Positions 8,699-18,435 are shown, numbered from the stretch's first letter. The stretch: DNA of 64,000 bases from Vibrio litoralis DSM 17657 (GCF_000426765.1 NZ_KE384568.1:81738-145737); one strand, 5' to 3'. Program-made: numbers and translations. The notes: generated by a model from the sequence alone, not told the origin.

Positions 8699-9910
8699 GT
8701 GATTGAACAAAGCTTGGCAGGGAAAAAAATCCTATTGGGTATCAGTGGCGGTATTGCGGCTTACAAATGTGCTGACCTCACCCGTCGTCTTATTGAACGT
8801 GGTGCACAGATTCAAGTGGTGATGACGCCGGCGGCCAAAGAATTTATTACGCCACTCACCATGCAAGCCGTTTCAGGGCGTTCTGTATCTGATAGCTTGT
8901 TAGATCCCGCGGCTGAAGCTTCAATGGGCCACATCGAGTTAGCCAAGTGGGCCGATTTGATTTTACTCGCCCCCGCTACCGCCGATTTAATTGCCAGAAT
9001 GCGTGCTGGGATGGGCAATGATTTACTCACTACCTTGATTCTGGCCTCTAACGCTCCGATAGCGGTGGCTCCAGCGATGAACCAACAAATGTATGCCAAT
9101 GCTGCCACCCAAGACAATCTATCCGCTTTAACTCAACGTGGCATGATGATTTGGGGTCCAGCAGCAGGACAACAAGCTTGTGGTGATGTAGGTTATGGTC
9201 GAATGCTTGAACCGATGGAACTTGTCGCCCATTGTGAGGCTTTCTTTGGCCCTAAACCGCTACAAAACATTAAGTTCGTGATTACCGCAGGTCCGACTCG
9301 CGAAGCCATCGATCCAGTTCGTTATATTTCCAATCATAGTTCTGGCAAAATGGGCTTTGCGATTGCAGAAGCCGCCGCCAACATGGGCGCAGAAGTGACA
9401 TTAATCAGTGGCCCTGTTTCATTAGCGACACCAGCTAACGTCACCCGTATTGATGTTGAAAGCGCAGAGCAAATGCACCAGGCGGCGATGGAACATGCGG
9501 TTACCAGTGATATTTTCATCAGCTGTGCGGCTGTGGCCGATTATCGACCAAGTAACGTCGCGGAGCAGAAAATCAAAAAAACCTCCGATAACGATCACAT
9601 GCAGATCAACATGGTGAAAAACCCGGATATCGTAGCCTCGGTTGCCGCGCTAACAAAACAGCGCCCATTTACTGTAGGCTTTGCCGCTGAAACTCAAGAT
9701 GTCGAACAATATGCTCGCGGCAAACTGAAAAAGAAAAATTTAGATCTCATCTGCGCCAATGATGTTTCCGTCGCGGGGTTAGGCTTTAACAGTAATGACA
9801 ACGCCTTACATTTATATTGGAATGGTGGCGAGCAAGCCTTAACAACCGCAAGCAAAGCGCAATTAGCCAAGCAACTACTTAACATTATTGCCGAACAATT
9901 TAATCAGTAA
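8699..9910 (+). CDS. coaBC: Bifunctional phosphopantothenoylcysteine decarboxylase/synthase
   Basis: CoaBC (Dfp) joins cysteine to 4'-phosphopantothenate using CTP and then decarboxylates the product, steps two and three of CoA synthesis. The flavin-binding CoaC half (residues 1 to about 190) has GGIAAYK, the active-site histidine in GHIELAKW (about 78), and LLAPATADL. The CoaB half starts at [17 protein letters not shown] (about 196) and contains SSGKMG and a KKKNLD loop near 344. The start is a GTG at 8699. The next gene, dut, follows after 15 bp, as in most gamma-proteobacteria. Confidence 0.96.
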   Translation: MIEQSLAGKKILLGISGGIAAYKCADLTRRLIERGAQIQVVMTPAAKEFITPLTMQAVSGRSVSDSLLDPAAEASMGHIELAKWADLILLAPATADLIARMRAGMGNDLLTTLILASNAPIAVAPAMNQQMYANAATQDNLSALTQRGMMIWGPAAGQQACGDVGYGRMLEPMELVAHCEAFFGPKPLQNIKFVITAGPTREAIDPVRYISNHSSGKMGFAIAEAAANMGAEVTLISGPVSLATPANVTRIDVESAEQMHQAAMEHAVTSDIFISCAAVADYRPSNVAEQKIKKTSDNDHMQINMVKNPDIVASVAALTKQRPFTVGFAAETQDVEQYARGKLKKKNLDLICANDVSVAGLGFNSNDNALHLYWNGGEQALTTASKAQLAKQLLNIIAEQFNQ

Positions 9911-9925
9911 AAGAAGACATTAAAC

Positions 9926-10384
9926 ATGACGAAGAAGATTGATTTAAAAGTATTAGATAGCCGTATCGGCAAGCAATTCCCTCTTCCAGCTTATGCAACT
10001 GAAGGCTCTGCTGGCTTGGATTTACGCGCTTGTTTAGATGAAGCGCTAACCGTTGAGCCGGGACAAACTCACCTCGTTCCAACCGGCCTTGCAATTCATA
10101 TTAATGATCCTAGTCTAGCGGCAACTATCCTTCCTCGTTCTGGTTTAGGCCATAAACATGGTATTGTGCTCGGCAATTTAGTCGGCTTAATTGATTCAGA
10201 CTACCAAGGCCAATTAATGGTTTCAGTCTGGAATCGCGGCCAAGATACTTTTACTATTGAACCTGGCGACCGCATTGCACAATTGGTTTTTGTGCCAGTA
10301 GTGCAAGCTGAATTTAATATCGTAGAAGATTTTGATGCCACAGAACGTGGTGAAGGTGGGTTTGGGCATTCGGGGAAGGCATAA
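9926..10384 (+). CDS. dut: dUTP diphosphatase
   Basis: Homotrimeric dUTPase hydrolyses dUTP to dUMP and pyrophosphate, keeping uracil out of DNA and feeding thymidylate synthesis. All five family motifs are visible in the 152 residues: AGLDLRA (about 29), [10 protein letters not shown] (about 72), GLIDSDYQG (about 87, with the catalytic aspartate), GDRIAQLVF and the C-terminal [10 protein letters not shown] that closes over the active site. Probably cotranscribed with coaBC. A heptad array starts 12 bp after the stop codon. Confidence 0.97.
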   Translation: MTKKIDLKVLDSRIGKQFPLPAYATEGSAGLDLRACLDEALTVEPGQTHLVPTGLAIHINDPSLAATILPRSGLGHKHGIVLGNLVGLIDSDYQGQLMVSVWNRGQDTFTIEPGDRIAQLVFVPVVQAEFNIVEDFDATERGEGGFGHSGKA

Positions 10385-10392
10385 AAAGCCGA

Positions 10393-10530
10393 AGCTCGTG
10401 TCTAGGGCGCTTCGCTCCTCGTAACTAGGTATAGACCCGCGCTCTTACCACTACTATCTCTGCTCAACTTAAGTCACATAACCTCGAGAAACGAGAGACT
10501 AGAAGCGTAGCGCTCGAAAAACGATAAGAT
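10393..10530. repeat. Inverted pair of heptad arrays between dut and slmA
   Basis: The left array (10394-10422) reads GCTCGTG, TCTAGGGCGCTTCGCT, CCTCGTA, ACTAGG. The right array (10490-10530) is in the opposite sense: CTCGAGA, AACGAGA, GACTAGAAGCGTAGCGCT, CGAAAAACGATAAG. The 70 bp between them show no gene or hairpin repeat. Confidence 0.75.
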
Positions 10531-10546
10531 AAAACAAGGAAAAACC

Positions 10547-11137
10547 ATGGCAGGGCCAAAAAAACATAATCGTCGTGAAGAGATCCTTCAGGCATTGGCG
10601 CAAATGTTAGAGTCAACAGATGGTGCCTCGCGTATTACCACCGCGAAATTGGCGAAACAAGTTGGCGTTTCAGAAGCGGCGCTTTATCGTCATTTTCCAA
10701 GTAAAGCTCGTATGTTTGAAGGCCTCATTGAATTTATTGAAGATGCTTTATTATCCCGCATCAACCGAATTCTAGCCGAAGAAAAAGACACCTTGAACCG
10801 TATTCGTTTGGTCCTACAATTATTATTAGCCTTTGCTGAACGTAATCCCGGCTTATCTCGTATCATGTCTGGTCATGCATTAATGTTTGAAAATGAGCGT
10901 CTACGTAGTCGAATTAATCAATTGTTTGATCGTATTGAAGCTCAACTTCGTCAAATTTTACGTGAACGTCAAATTCGTGAAGGTAAGAGTTTTCCTGTTG
11001 ATGAATCGATTTTAGCCGCTCAATTACTAGGTCAAGTTGAAGGTAGTTTAAATCGTTTTGTCCGTTCGGATTTCAAATATCAGCCAACAGAAAATTTTGA
11101 TCAATATTGGGCATTGTTAAAAGCGCAAATGGAATAA
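10547..11137 (+). CDS. slmA: Nucleoid occlusion factor SlmA (TetR family)
   Basis: SlmA binds specific DNA sites over the chromosome and, when bound, blocks FtsZ ring assembly over the nucleoid. The 196 residues match the E. coli protein in length and order: basic N-terminus [19 protein letters not shown], TetR helix-turn-helix [20 protein letters not shown] (about 38-57), then the all-helical dimerisation and FtsZ-binding region. AAGGAAAAACC upstream of the ATG is a good ribosome site. Conserved dut-slmA order supports the call. Confidence 0.96.
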   Translation: MAGPKKHNRREEILQALAQMLESTDGASRITTAKLAKQVGVSEAALYRHFPSKARMFEGLIEFIEDALLSRINRILAEEKDTLNRIRLVLQLLLAFAERNPGLSRIMSGHALMFENERLRSRINQLFDRIEAQLRQILRERQIREGKSFPVDESILAAQLLGQVEGSLNRFVRSDFKYQPTENFDQYWALLKAQME

Positions 11138-11144
11138 AGGCTGG

Positions 11145-11178
11145 TTGCTAGTTTCTAGTCCCTAGTTCCTAGAAAAAG
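11145..11178 (+). repeat. CTAG heptad array after slmA
   Basis: The cleanest array in the window: TTGCTAG, TTTCTAG, TCCCTAG, TTCCTAG, then AAAAAG. It starts 7 bp after the slmA stop. An inverted partner (CTTCCTAGAAGCTAGGAACC) lies at 11393-11412, so the 325-bp gap 11138-11462 is a bracketed block with a REPIN-like repeat in its middle. Confidence 0.9.
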
Positions 11179-11228
11179 ACTCGAGACTACTGAACACTTC
11201 GAGATACGTAGGTAACAAATAAAGCTAT

Positions 11229-11345
11229 CGTCATTCCGTACATGAGCCTAGGCGAAGAAGATACGGAATCTCCTACCGCAATTTGATAACTCAATCATTG
11301 TAGGAGATCCTGAACTACGCTCCTACGTCGCTTTTCAGGATGACG
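11229..11345. repeat. REPIN-like two-hairpin repeat (family C, best copy)
   Basis: Left arm: GTCATTCCGTA pairs with TACGGAATCTCC around a loop containing GAGCCTAGGCGAAGAAG. Right arm: GGAGATCCTGAA pairs with TTCAGGATGACG around CTACGCTCCTACGTCGC. The two arms face each other, as in REP doublets (REPIN/BIME). Confidence 0.85.
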
Positions 11346-11462
11346 GCTTTTACTTTTTCAGCACCTAAGTATAGTGCCCTCGTAACCCGCTCTTCCTAGA
11401 AGCTAGGAACCAAACAATACTGTCACCGAAGTCCAAAACGATAAATCTATAGAGAGAAATAA

Positions 11463-12437
11463 ATGACCAATAACAAACCATCCCCAAAAGAGGAATCTCT
11501 GGTCAGTTTTGTGCCACCAAAGTTTTCGCTTAGCTTACTGCACCCTAAATACTGGGGCGTTTGGCTCGGCTTTGGTTTTGTCGCTTTGCTCGTTAATGTT
11601 TTACCATATCGCGTTCTATATTGTATTGGCCGTTCACTGGGTTACTTATCGATGTTTATCGTTAAGAAGCGCGTGAAAGTTGCCCAACGTAACCTTGAAC
11701 TATGCTTCCCAGAAATTAGTGAAACGCGCCGAGATCATGTGGTTAAGGAAAACTTTAAGAATACCGGCTTTGCGATCTTTGAAAGTGCGATTGCTTGGTT
11801 TTGGCCTGATTGGCGTTTAAAAAAGCGCGTGGGCTATTATCACGTCGATCGCCTAACTCGATTCGAAGAGCAAGGTCGCGGCACGTTAATCTGTGGTGTT
11901 CATGCGCTTAATGTTGAATTAACCGCACGCTGCTGCGCTTTATTCTCCCCTGGCTATGGCGTTTATCGCCCACACAACAACCCCGCTTATAACTTTATTC
12001 AGCATTGGGGACGTACTCGTAACGGCAACATTATGGTCGACCGTAAAGACGTAAAAGGCATGCTGAAAGTCCTGCGCAAAGGCAAAAAGTTATTCTATCT
12101 ACCAGATCATGACTATGGTCCTAAAAATGCGGTATTTGTACCCTTTTTTGCAGTACCCGATGCCTGTACCACTTCAGGAACTGGTGTATTAGTCGATGCC
12201 AGTAAATGTGCGGTATTACCTGTTTCTTGCTTTAGAGTCGGCTTTCGTTATGACTTCCGTATTGAACAAGATATTAGCGAAAGCTTCCCACGTCGAGATC
12301 CTGAAGGTGCCGCTACTCTCATGAACAAAACCATTGAAAAGCTAATTTTACGTGCTGGTGATCAATGGATGTGGCTACATAGACGCTTCAAGACCATGCC
12401 TGATGGGCAGCCGAAAGGGATTAGGTATAGGGATTAG
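11463..12437 (+). CDS. Lipid A secondary acyltransferase (LpxL/LpxM/LpxN family)
   Basis: This 324-residue inner-membrane enzyme transfers a fatty acyl chain from acyl-ACP to a hydroxyl of a lipid A acyl chain. The family's H-x4-D/E motif is seen as HALNVE (H at about 147). One membrane segment lies near residues 32-52 and a basic patch near 60-70. Several Vibrio genomes carry two such genes in tandem (one for myristate, one for a hydroxy-laurate that affects polymyxin resistance); only one is present here, so which of these it corresponds to cannot be decided. It is followed within 4 bp by a heptad array. Confidence 0.88.
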   Translation: MTNNKPSPKEESLVSFVPPKFSLSLLHPKYWGVWLGFGFVALLVNVLPYRVLYCIGRSLGYLSMFIVKKRVKVAQRNLELCFPEISETRRDHVVKENFKNTGFAIFESAIAWFWPDWRLKKRVGYYHVDRLTRFEEQGRGTLICGVHALNVELTARCCALFSPGYGVYRPHNNPAYNFIQHWGRTRNGNIMVDRKDVKGMLKVLRKGKKLFYLPDHDYGPKNAVFVPFFAVPDACTTSGTGVLVDASKCAVLPVSCFRVGFRYDFRIEQDISESFPRRDPEGAATLMNKTIEKLILRAGDQWMWLHRRFKTMPDGQPKGIRYRD

Positions 12438-12444
12438 AAGAAGG

Positions 12445-12490
12445 TTTCTAGTTGCTAGTCCCTAGATTCGCTTCGCTGCTAGGAAAAAAT
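12445..12490 (+). repeat. Hybrid heptad array after the lipid A acyltransferase gene
   Basis: TTTCTAG, TTGCTAG, TCCCTAG, ATTCGCTTCGCTGCTAG, GAAAAAATAA. A CTAG array here contains the CGCTTCGCT core that is otherwise seen in CTCG arrays, showing that both are one family. Confidence 0.85.
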
Positions 12491-12499
12491 AACAAACAA

Positions 12500-12616
12500 C
12501 GTCATTCCGTACATGAGCCTAAGCGAAGAAGATACGGAATCTCCCACAGCGAGTGAAAGATCAAAGTACGGTAGAAGATCCTGAACAACGCTCCTTCGTC
12601 GCTATTCAGGGTGACG
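12500..12616. repeat. REPIN-like repeat (family C copy 4)
   Basis: Nearly identical in order to the copy at 11229: GTCATTCCGTACATGAGCC on the left, a spacer, then GATCCTGAACAACGCTCC and TTCAGGGTGACG on the right. Confidence 0.8.
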
Positions 12617-12669
12617 ATTTTTCCTCGTAATTCCCCATAGGAACTTTAACCCAACAACGAGAAACATAC

Positions 12670-14751
12670 ATGCAACCACAAATCCTTTCCGCGGTACCAT
12701 TAACCTCCCTTTCTGGTGTTGGGGCGAAGGTGGCTGAAAAATTAGCCAAGATAGGTTTACATTCAATTCAAGATTTGCTGTTTCATTTGCCTTTGCGCTA
12801 CGAAGACCGCACTCGAATTTATCCGATTGCCAAATTACACTCTGGGTTGTTTGTAGCGATTCAAGGGCGCGTGATGAGTTGCGATACTCACTTTGGTCGT
12901 AAGAAAATGCTGACCGTCAAAGTGAGTGACGGCAATGGCACTCTCACGCTACGTTTTTTCAATTTCAATGCAGGGATGAAAAACAGCTTTGCTGAGGGTC
13001 GCCCGCTCTACGCTTATGGTGAAATCAAACGCGGCAATATGGGGCTTGAGATCATGCACCCTGACTATCACTTTTTAAATGGCAGTGATGCGCCGCAGTT
13101 GGAGCAAAGCTTAACGCCAATTTATCCAACCACTGATGGTTTGCGCCAGAACACTCTCAAGAATTTAACCGACCAAGCGCTTGAGTTATTAGATAGCTCT
13201 GCGGTGACAGAATTACTGCCTGGCGGTTTATACGATCATCAAATTACCCTAAACCAAGCGCTGCATACCATTCATCGCCCTTCGCCTGACATTGATATGC
13301 AACAGTTTGAATTGGGCAAGCACCCAGCGCAACGACGTCTGATTATTGAAGAATTACTCGCACAAAATTTATCTATGTTGGATGTGCGTAGTAAAGGGCA
13401 ACAAGATCAGTCATTACCACTCAACTGCACTGGCCAACTTAAACAACAACTACTCGCCACTCTGCCTTTTACGCCAACCAATGCTCAGGCTCGTGTGGTT
13501 GGTGAAATTGAAAAAGACTTACAGCAACCACATCCAATGATGCGCTTAGTGCAAGGTGATGTAGGCTCAGGTAAAACGCTAGTTGCCGTGTTAGCCGCCA
13601 CTCACGCATTAGAGCAAGGTTATCAAGTCGCATTAATGGCACCAACCGAATTACTAGCCGAACAGCATGCGATTAATTTTGCCCAATGGTTAGAACCGCT
13701 CGGTATTTCAGTCGGTTGGTTAGCTGGTAAACTTACCGGTAAAGCCAAACAAACTCAGCTAGAGCGCATTGCCTCAGGTGAAGCTAAGATGATAGTAGGC
13801 ACTCACGCACTTTTTCAGCAGCATGTGGAATTTAATCACCTAGCACTAGTGATCATTGATGAGCAGCACCGCTTTGGCGTCCACCAGCGTTTAGAGTTAC
13901 GTGAGAAAGGTAAAAGGCAAGGTAGTTACCCTCACCAACTGATCATGACGGCGACGCCAATTCCGCGCACCCTTGCCATGACGGCTTATGCCGATTTGGA
14001 AACCTCTATTATTGATGAATTACCGCCCGGTCGAACGCCAATTCAAACCGTGGCAATTGCTGATACTCGCCGAAACGACATTATCGAACGAGTTCGTATC
14101 GCCTGTGCCCAAGAAGGCAAACAAGCGTATTGGGTATGTACCTTAATTGATGAATCGGAAGTATTAGAAGCTCAAGCCGCAGCCGATACCGCAGAAGAAT
14201 TGCAACGCCAACTACCTGAACTCAACATTGGTTTGGTACATGGCCGTATGAAGCCCGCTGAAAAACAGCAAGTGATGCAGCAGTTTAAATCTGGTGAGTT
14301 ACATTTATTAGTCGCCACCACCGTGATTGAAGTTGGGGTCGATGTGCCTAACGCCAGTTTAATGATCATCGAAAACCCTGAACGTTTAGGCTTAGCACAA
14401 CTTCATCAGCTACGAGGACGAGTTGGGCGAGGTTCCGTTGCCAGTTCTTGTGTGCTGCTTTATCACGCACCACTATCTAAAACCGCGCAAAAACGTCTCG
14501 GCGTGCTACGTGAAAGTAACGATGGTTTTGTGATAGCCCAGAAAGATCTCGAAATCCGCGGCCCCGGTGAAGTACTCGGCACCAAGCAAACTGGCGTAGC
14601 GGATTTTAAAATCGCCGATTTACTGCGCGACCAATACCTAATTCCAGAAGTACAACGCATTGCTCGTCATATCCACCAGCAGTATCCAAGCAATGCCAAA
14701 GCGATCGTTGAGCGTTGGTTGGGTGAGCGTAGTGAGTATGTGAAGGCGTAA
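12670..14751 (+). CDS. recG: ATP-dependent DNA helicase RecG
   Basis: RecG is a double-strand DNA translocase that reverses stalled replication forks and processes R-loops and Holliday junctions. The 693 residues comprise an N-terminal wedge/OB domain (about 50-180), a DEAD-like domain with Walker A GDVGSGKT (about 297-304), DEQH (about 397) and TATPIPRT, and a second RecA lobe with GRVGRG. The C-terminal GPGEVLGTKQ region is the conserved RecG end. It is followed 13 bp after the stop by a heptad array. Confidence 0.97.
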   Translation: MQPQILSAVPLTSLSGVGAKVAEKLAKIGLHSIQDLLFHLPLRYEDRTRIYPIAKLHSGLFVAIQGRVMSCDTHFGRKKMLTVKVSDGNGTLTLRFFNFNAGMKNSFAEGRPLYAYGEIKRGNMGLEIMHPDYHFLNGSDAPQLEQSLTPIYPTTDGLRQNTLKNLTDQALELLDSSAVTELLPGGLYDHQITLNQALHTIHRPSPDIDMQQFELGKHPAQRRLIIEELLAQNLSMLDVRSKGQQDQSLPLNCTGQLKQQLLATLPFTPTNAQARVVGEIEKDLQQPHPMMRLVQGDVGSGKTLVAVLAATHALEQGYQVALMAPTELLAEQHAINFAQWLEPLGISVGWLAGKLTGKAKQTQLERIASGEAKMIVGTHALFQQHVEFNHLALVIIDEQHRFGVHQRLELREKGKRQGSYPHQLIMTATPIPRTLAMTAYADLETSIIDELPPGRTPIQTVAIADTRRNDIIERVRIACAQEGKQAYWVCTLIDESEVLEAQAAADTAEELQRQLPELNIGLVHGRMKPAEKQQVMQQFKSGELHLLVATTVIEVGVDVPNASLMIIENPERLGLAQLHQLRGRVGRGSVASSCVLLYHAPLSKTAQKRLGVLRESNDGFVIAQKDLEIRGPGEVLGTKQTGVADFKIADLLRDQYLIPEVQRIARHIHQQYPSNAKAIVERWLGERSEYVKA

Positions 14752-14763
14752 AAGGATTAAACT

Positions 14764-14856
14764 GCTCTCGTTTATCGGGCACTTCGTTGCTCGTAGCTCG
14801 GAAAAGATTAGATAATAAAGGTGCCTAGTCCCTAGTTTCTGGTCCCTAGGAAGAGC
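14764..14856 (+). repeat. Two heptad arrays after recG (CTCG type, then CTAG type)
   Basis: First array 14764-14806: TCTCGTTTATCGGGCACTTC core, then TTGCTCG, TAGCTCG, GAAAAG. Second 14822-14856: TGCCTAG, TCCCTAG, TTTCTGG, TCCCTAG, GAAGAG. A CTAG array in the opposite sense closes the block at 15104-15136. Confidence 0.85.
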
Positions 14857-14906
14857 AGTACTCAATCGCGGTTGCTTTTCCACTAAACACGAAACCCGCA
14901 GAAAAT

Positions 14907-14970
14907 GTCATTCCTTCCGAGCCTTAGCGTGAGCGGGAATCTAATCACCACTCACAGCAAGCTATGACGA
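14907..14970. repeat. REPIN-like half repeat (family C copy 5)
   Basis: Single arm GTCATTCCTTCCGAGCCTTAG with GCGGGAATCTAATCACCAC following. The second arm is missing or decayed. Confidence 0.6.
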
Positions 14971-15103
14971 ATAGAACGATTCGATACGCTTTTACTTTTA
15001 TTCACAATTGATACGAAATAAAGGTTTCTGAAAGCCAACTTCAATAGCTGGCAATATGAAGTAAGTAAAAGTGTTTTTTATTTCTGATAACTAGCAACAT
15101 CTA

Positions 15104-15136
15104 CTCCTAGGGACTAGGAACCAGGGCCTAGAAACC
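15104..15136 (-). repeat. Inverted CTAG heptad array upstream of xanP
   Basis: CCTAGGG, ACTAGGA, ACCAGGG, CCTAGAA, ACCCC on the plus strand. It ends 4-5 bp before the PurR-like operator of xanP. Confidence 0.8.
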
Positions 15137-15139
15137 CCT

Positions 15140-15177
15140 CCGCAAACGTTTGCTTTATTTGCTCAACCCCTTATAAT
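15140..15177 (+). promoter_or_regulatory. PurR-like operator overlapping the xanP promoter
   Basis: CCGCAAACGTTTGCTT (15140-15155) contains a perfect 12-bp palindrome and agrees with 14 of 16 bases of the PurR consensus ACGCAAACGTTTTCNT. A TTGCTT -35 (15150-15155) lies inside it and a perfect TATAAT -10 follows at 15172-15177 after 16 bases. Repressor binding would block the -35 element. This fits control of a purine permease by PurR with hypoxanthine or guanine. Confidence 0.8.
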
Positions 15178-15232
15178 ATGCGAAAAATTCTTGACGTATC
15201 AGTCAACAAATATTTGGATTATAAGGAAGATT

Positions 15233-16594
15233 ATGACTGCCCCGCATGCTTCACGACCTACGGAACTGGTCTATCAATTAAATGATCGTCCCCCCTTGCC
15301 TCAAACCGTTTTTGCCGCTCTGCAACACTTGCTTGCGATGTTTGTTGCGGTCATTACTCCTTCTCTTATTATCTGCCAATCTTTAGGGGTTCCTGCCGAG
15401 CAAACCAATACCATTATCAGCATGTCGCTGTTTGCTTCTGGTATTTGTTCATTTATCCAAATCCGCACGATTGGGCCGATTGGCTCTGGTTTGCTTTCCA
15501 TCCAAGGCACTAGCTTTAATTTTCTTGGGCCGATCATTGGTGCGGGTCTATCATTAAAAGCCGGCGGTGCTTCGATTGAAACCATGATGGCGGCAATTTT
15601 CGGCACAATTTTGGTGGCTTCTAGTGCGGAAATTTTCCTATCGCGCATTTTGCAGTACGCACAAAAAATCATTACCCCGCTCGTGTCGGGCATCGTAGTG
15701 ACATTAATTGGTTTAACGCTGATCCAAATCGGTTTAGTTTCGATTGGTGGTGGCTATGGCGCAATGGAAAACAACACCTTCGGCAGTTTAGATAACCTAG
15801 CGCTTGCCGGCGTAGTGTTAGGTCTAATCGTGATTTTAAACCGAGCGAAAAGCCCGTATTTACGCGTAGCATCTATTGTGATTGCGATGTTTGTTGGCTG
15901 CGTTGTGGCTTATTTCATGGGAATGCTTGATCTCAACCAAACCGCTCATACAGAGATAGTCGCCTTGCCGATTCCAATGCAATTCGGTCTAGGATTTGAT
16001 TGGTCGCTATTTATTCCCTTAGTACTGATTTTCCTTATCACCGCACTAGAAGCGATTGGGGATATTACCGCAACGTCAGAAGTGTCAGGCGAGCCGGTTG
16101 ATGGCCCAGTTTACCTAAAACGTATCAAAGGTGGCGTATTAGCCGATGGTTTAAACTCTGCAATTGCCGCGCTCTTTAACAGCTTCCCTAATTCAACCTT
16201 TAGCCAAAACAACGGCATCATTATGCTAACTGGTGTGGCGAGTCGTTACGTTGGTTACTTTATTTCTGGCATGCTGATTATTCTGGGATTGTTTCCTGGC
16301 GTAGCAAGTTTTGTACAGTTAATTCCAGAACCAGTACTTGGCGGCGCGACTATCGTGATGTTCGGCACAATTGCCGCGGCAGGGGTTCGCATTATTTCTC
16401 GTGTTGATTTAGACCGTCGCGCGATTTTAATCATGGCGTTGTCATTCTCGATGGGACTAGGCATAGCGCAAAAACCAGAGATTCTGCAATTTATGCCGGA
16501 GTTTATTAAGAGTATTTTCTCATCAGGTGTGGCAGCAGGTGGGATCACCGCGATTTTGCTAAGTATGATATTACCGGCGAATAAAGAAGATTAG
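15233..16594 (+). CDS. xanP: Xanthine/purine permease (NCS2 family)
   Basis: This 453-residue polytopic inner-membrane protein belongs to the nucleobase-ascorbate/NCS2 transporters. The conserved histidine of membrane helix 1 is in LQHLLAMFV (about 28), and the family signature appears as [14 protein letters not shown] (about 325-338). The family's proton symporters include XanP, XanQ and UraA; the protein resembles XanP most, and the PurR-like operator upstream supports a purine substrate. The frame is open from 15191, but the ATG at 15233 with AAGGAAGA just before it gives the normal start. Confidence 0.88.
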   Translation: MTAPHASRPTELVYQLNDRPPLPQTVFAALQHLLAMFVAVITPSLIICQSLGVPAEQTNTIISMSLFASGICSFIQIRTIGPIGSGLLSIQGTSFNFLGPIIGAGLSLKAGGASIETMMAAIFGTILVASSAEIFLSRILQYAQKIITPLVSGIVVTLIGLTLIQIGLVSIGGGYGAMENNTFGSLDNLALAGVVLGLIVILNRAKSPYLRVASIVIAMFVGCVVAYFMGMLDLNQTAHTEIVALPIPMQFGLGFDWSLFIPLVLIFLITALEAIGDITATSEVSGEPVDGPVYLKRIKGGVLADGLNSAIAALFNSFPNSTFSQNNGIIMLTGVASRYVGYFISGMLIILGLFPGVASFVQLIPEPVLGGATIVMFGTIAAAGVRIISRVDLDRRAILIMALSFSMGLGIAQKPEILQFMPEFIKSIFSSGVAAGGITAILLSMILPANKED

Positions 16595-16604
16595 AAGAGT
16601 GGGG

Positions 16605-16696
16605 CGAGATCCGAGTGCGCTCCGCTTCGAGTCACGAGAAGCGAGGCGCACTAGATACGAGTGAGGAAATAAAGGTTCCTGGTCCCTAGGAAGATC
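16605..16696 (+). repeat. Heptad arrays after xanP (mixed orientation)
   Basis: 16608-16665 holds GAGTGCGCTCCGCTTCGAGT, CACGAGAAGCGAGGCGCACTAG, ATACGAG, a pair of cores in opposite sense. 16673-16696 is the short CTAG array TTCCTGG, TCCCTAG, GAAGATC. The 412-bp gap 16595-17006 between convergent xanP and envZ consists almost entirely of these repeats plus a REPIN-like unit. Confidence 0.75.
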
Positions 16697-16745
16697 AGCT
16701 CAGCAATCGCTATGCTTTTACACGCTACTCGACCCCCTCAGAAAA

Positions 16746-16880
16746 CGTCATTCCTGCCGAGCCTTAGCGAGAGCGGGAATCTAATCACCACGCGCATGAA
16801 ACTATTACAAACAGAATGATTCGATACGCTTTTAGTAGATCCCCTATCTTCTTCGCTTAGGCTCATGTAGGGGATGACGA
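16746..16880. repeat. REPIN-like repeat (family C copy 6)
   Basis: Left arm CGTCATTCCTGCCGAGCC with GCGGGAATCTAATCACC, spacer, right arm GTAGATCCCCTATCTTC with AGGCTCATGTAGGGGATGACG. Both arms resemble the CCGTAC type, unlike the mixed copies at 11229 and 22559. Confidence 0.7.
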
Positions 16881-16959
16881 CATCTTTATCCCCAACTCAC
16901 ACGCTTTTACTTTTAATCAAAACCCGCTACTCGCCACAATCAATCTCAGTTCTTCTTTT

Positions 16960-17005
16960 CCGAGTCACGAGAAGCGGAGCGCCCTAGTACGAGCAACGAA
17001 AAACG
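16960..17005 (-). repeat. Inverted heptad array beside the envZ stop
   Basis: TTCCGAG, TCACGAG, AAGCGGAGCGCCCTAG, TACGAGC, AACGAAAAACGC on the plus strand, ending directly before the TAA of envZ at 17007-17009. Confidence 0.8.
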
Positions 17006-17006
17006 C

Positions 17007-18350
17007 TTACCCCTCTCTAACCAATCTCTTCTCTTTCTTCGCGGTTGGAATGCTGATCTGTACTTTCAAACCACCTTCGGTACGATTGGTTACCACGATC
17101 AACCCCTGGTGCTGACTAACAATACGCTTAACAATCGCAAGGCCTAATCCCGCACCCTCACTACTACCTCGTGCAGTATCGCCACGGGTGAAAGGTTCAA
17201 ATAACGATTCCAATTTACTTTTATCAATACCAGGGCCGTTATCTTCAACCGTCACCCAAACTAACTTGTTATCGGCGGTCATACCCGTTGAAACTTTAAT
17301 CCAACCATTACCATAGCGAATCGCATTGACAATCAAATTGGATACCACACGCTTAAGCGCCACTGCCTCACCTAGAGCATGACGGATATCTTCAGTAATA
17401 GTTAATTCAAACTCAGTACTGTGCTTATCTTGTTCAGCAATCACCACTTCTGAGACAATTTGGTTTAAGTTTACCGCTTGGTGGTCTTTGGTATGAGCCG
17501 GTTTAAGGTAGTCCATAAACTGACCAATAATTTCATTACACTCTTCAGTGTCTTTAATCATGCTTTCGGCCAAGTAGTCATCTTGCGGCGACATCATTTC
17601 GGTGGCTAAACGAATACGCGTCAACGGGGTGCGTAAATCATGGCTAATGCCCGACATCAAGAAAGCACGATCTTCTTCTAGAGCTTGGATACCTTTCGAC
17701 ATTTGGTTAAACGCTTTAGTTACCGCTAAAATTTCTGACGCGCCTTTTTCTGGTACCGGATCGGGAATCTCGCCTTTACCCACTTTCTTCGCAGCGTCTT
17801 CCAATGCCACTAACGGCCTGTTTTGCAAGCGCATGAAAAACCACATGCCGGCGATTAATAACAAGGCAATTAATAAACTATTGCGGAACAAAGGTGCAAA
17901 ATCTTTTTCGGTTAATTCGGTTAGCGGAATGCGAATCAGGTGATCGGGCAAAGCATCGACTTGAAGCCACAGAACATAACTTTCAGCCCCTAAAACTAAC
18001 CGAACTTCCGTCGGTGAGCCTACTTCAGCGCCCATTTCTTCACTCAAAAAGTCGATAGCTGAGGCAACCTCAAACTCTTTAGCTTGCGGGGAATCTTTCG
18101 GATAAATTGACACCCCAAGTTCGGCTAACAATTCACGGCGAAATGGTCGTTCTTGTTCGCCTGATTGTTTCAGCATATCTTCTTCGTCTAACATCAACCG
18201 AACTTCATGGGAAAGAATCCGATTAAACTGCTTAAGACTAGGCAGTAACGCGTAGTTAAACACGATCATATAAGACAAAACTTGGCTAGCGATCAGAAGA
18301 ACCACTAAGAAAAAAACGGTTTGAGTACGAGAACTGCGAAAGCGAAGCAT
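17007..18350 (-). CDS. envZ: Osmosensor histidine kinase EnvZ
   Basis: EnvZ phosphorylates and dephosphorylates OmpR in response to osmolarity and cytoplasmic conditions. The 447 residues show membrane segments at about 12-34 and 157-179 enclosing a periplasmic domain, a HAMP linker, the H-box [12 protein letters not shown] (phospho-histidine at about 236), the N-box [12 protein letters not shown], and G boxes DNGPGID and GAGLGLAIV. Its partner ompR lies upstream, but with a 217-bp gap that contains heptad repeats; in E. coli the two genes overlap, so stoichiometry may differ here. Confidence 0.95.
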   Translation of the reverse strand: MLRFRSSRTQTVFFLVVLLIASQVLSYMIVFNYALLPSLKQFNRILSHEVRLMLDEEDMLKQSGEQERPFRRELLAELGVSIYPKDSPQAKEFEVASAIDFLSEEMGAEVGSPTEVRLVLGAESYVLWLQVDALPDHLIRIPLTELTEKDFAPLFRNSLLIALLLIAGMWFFMRLQNRPLVALEDAAKKVGKGEIPDPVPEKGASEILAVTKAFNQMSKGIQALEEDRAFLMSGISHDLRTPLTRIRLATEMMSPQDDYLAESMIKDTEECNEIIGQFMDYLKPAHTKDHQAVNLNQIVSEVVIAEQDKHSTEFELTITEDIRHALGEAVALKRVVSNLIVNAIRYGNGWIKVSTGMTADNKLVWVTVEDNGPGIDKSKLESLFEPFTRGDTARGSSEGAGLGLAIVKRIVSQHQGLIVVTNRTEGGLKVQISIPTAKKEKRLVREG

Positions 18351-18435
18351 GGGAAAGTACCGATTAAATAAGAAATAGAAAGGTTACTAATAATTAAAAA
18401 GAAGTTTGATAGTCATTAGGGTGACTGTCAATCAG

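Noticed and set aside
15178..15232. Purine riboswitch in the xanP leader
   Set aside because: The leader is only about 50 bases and lacks the three-stem purine aptamer; a PurR box explains the control better.
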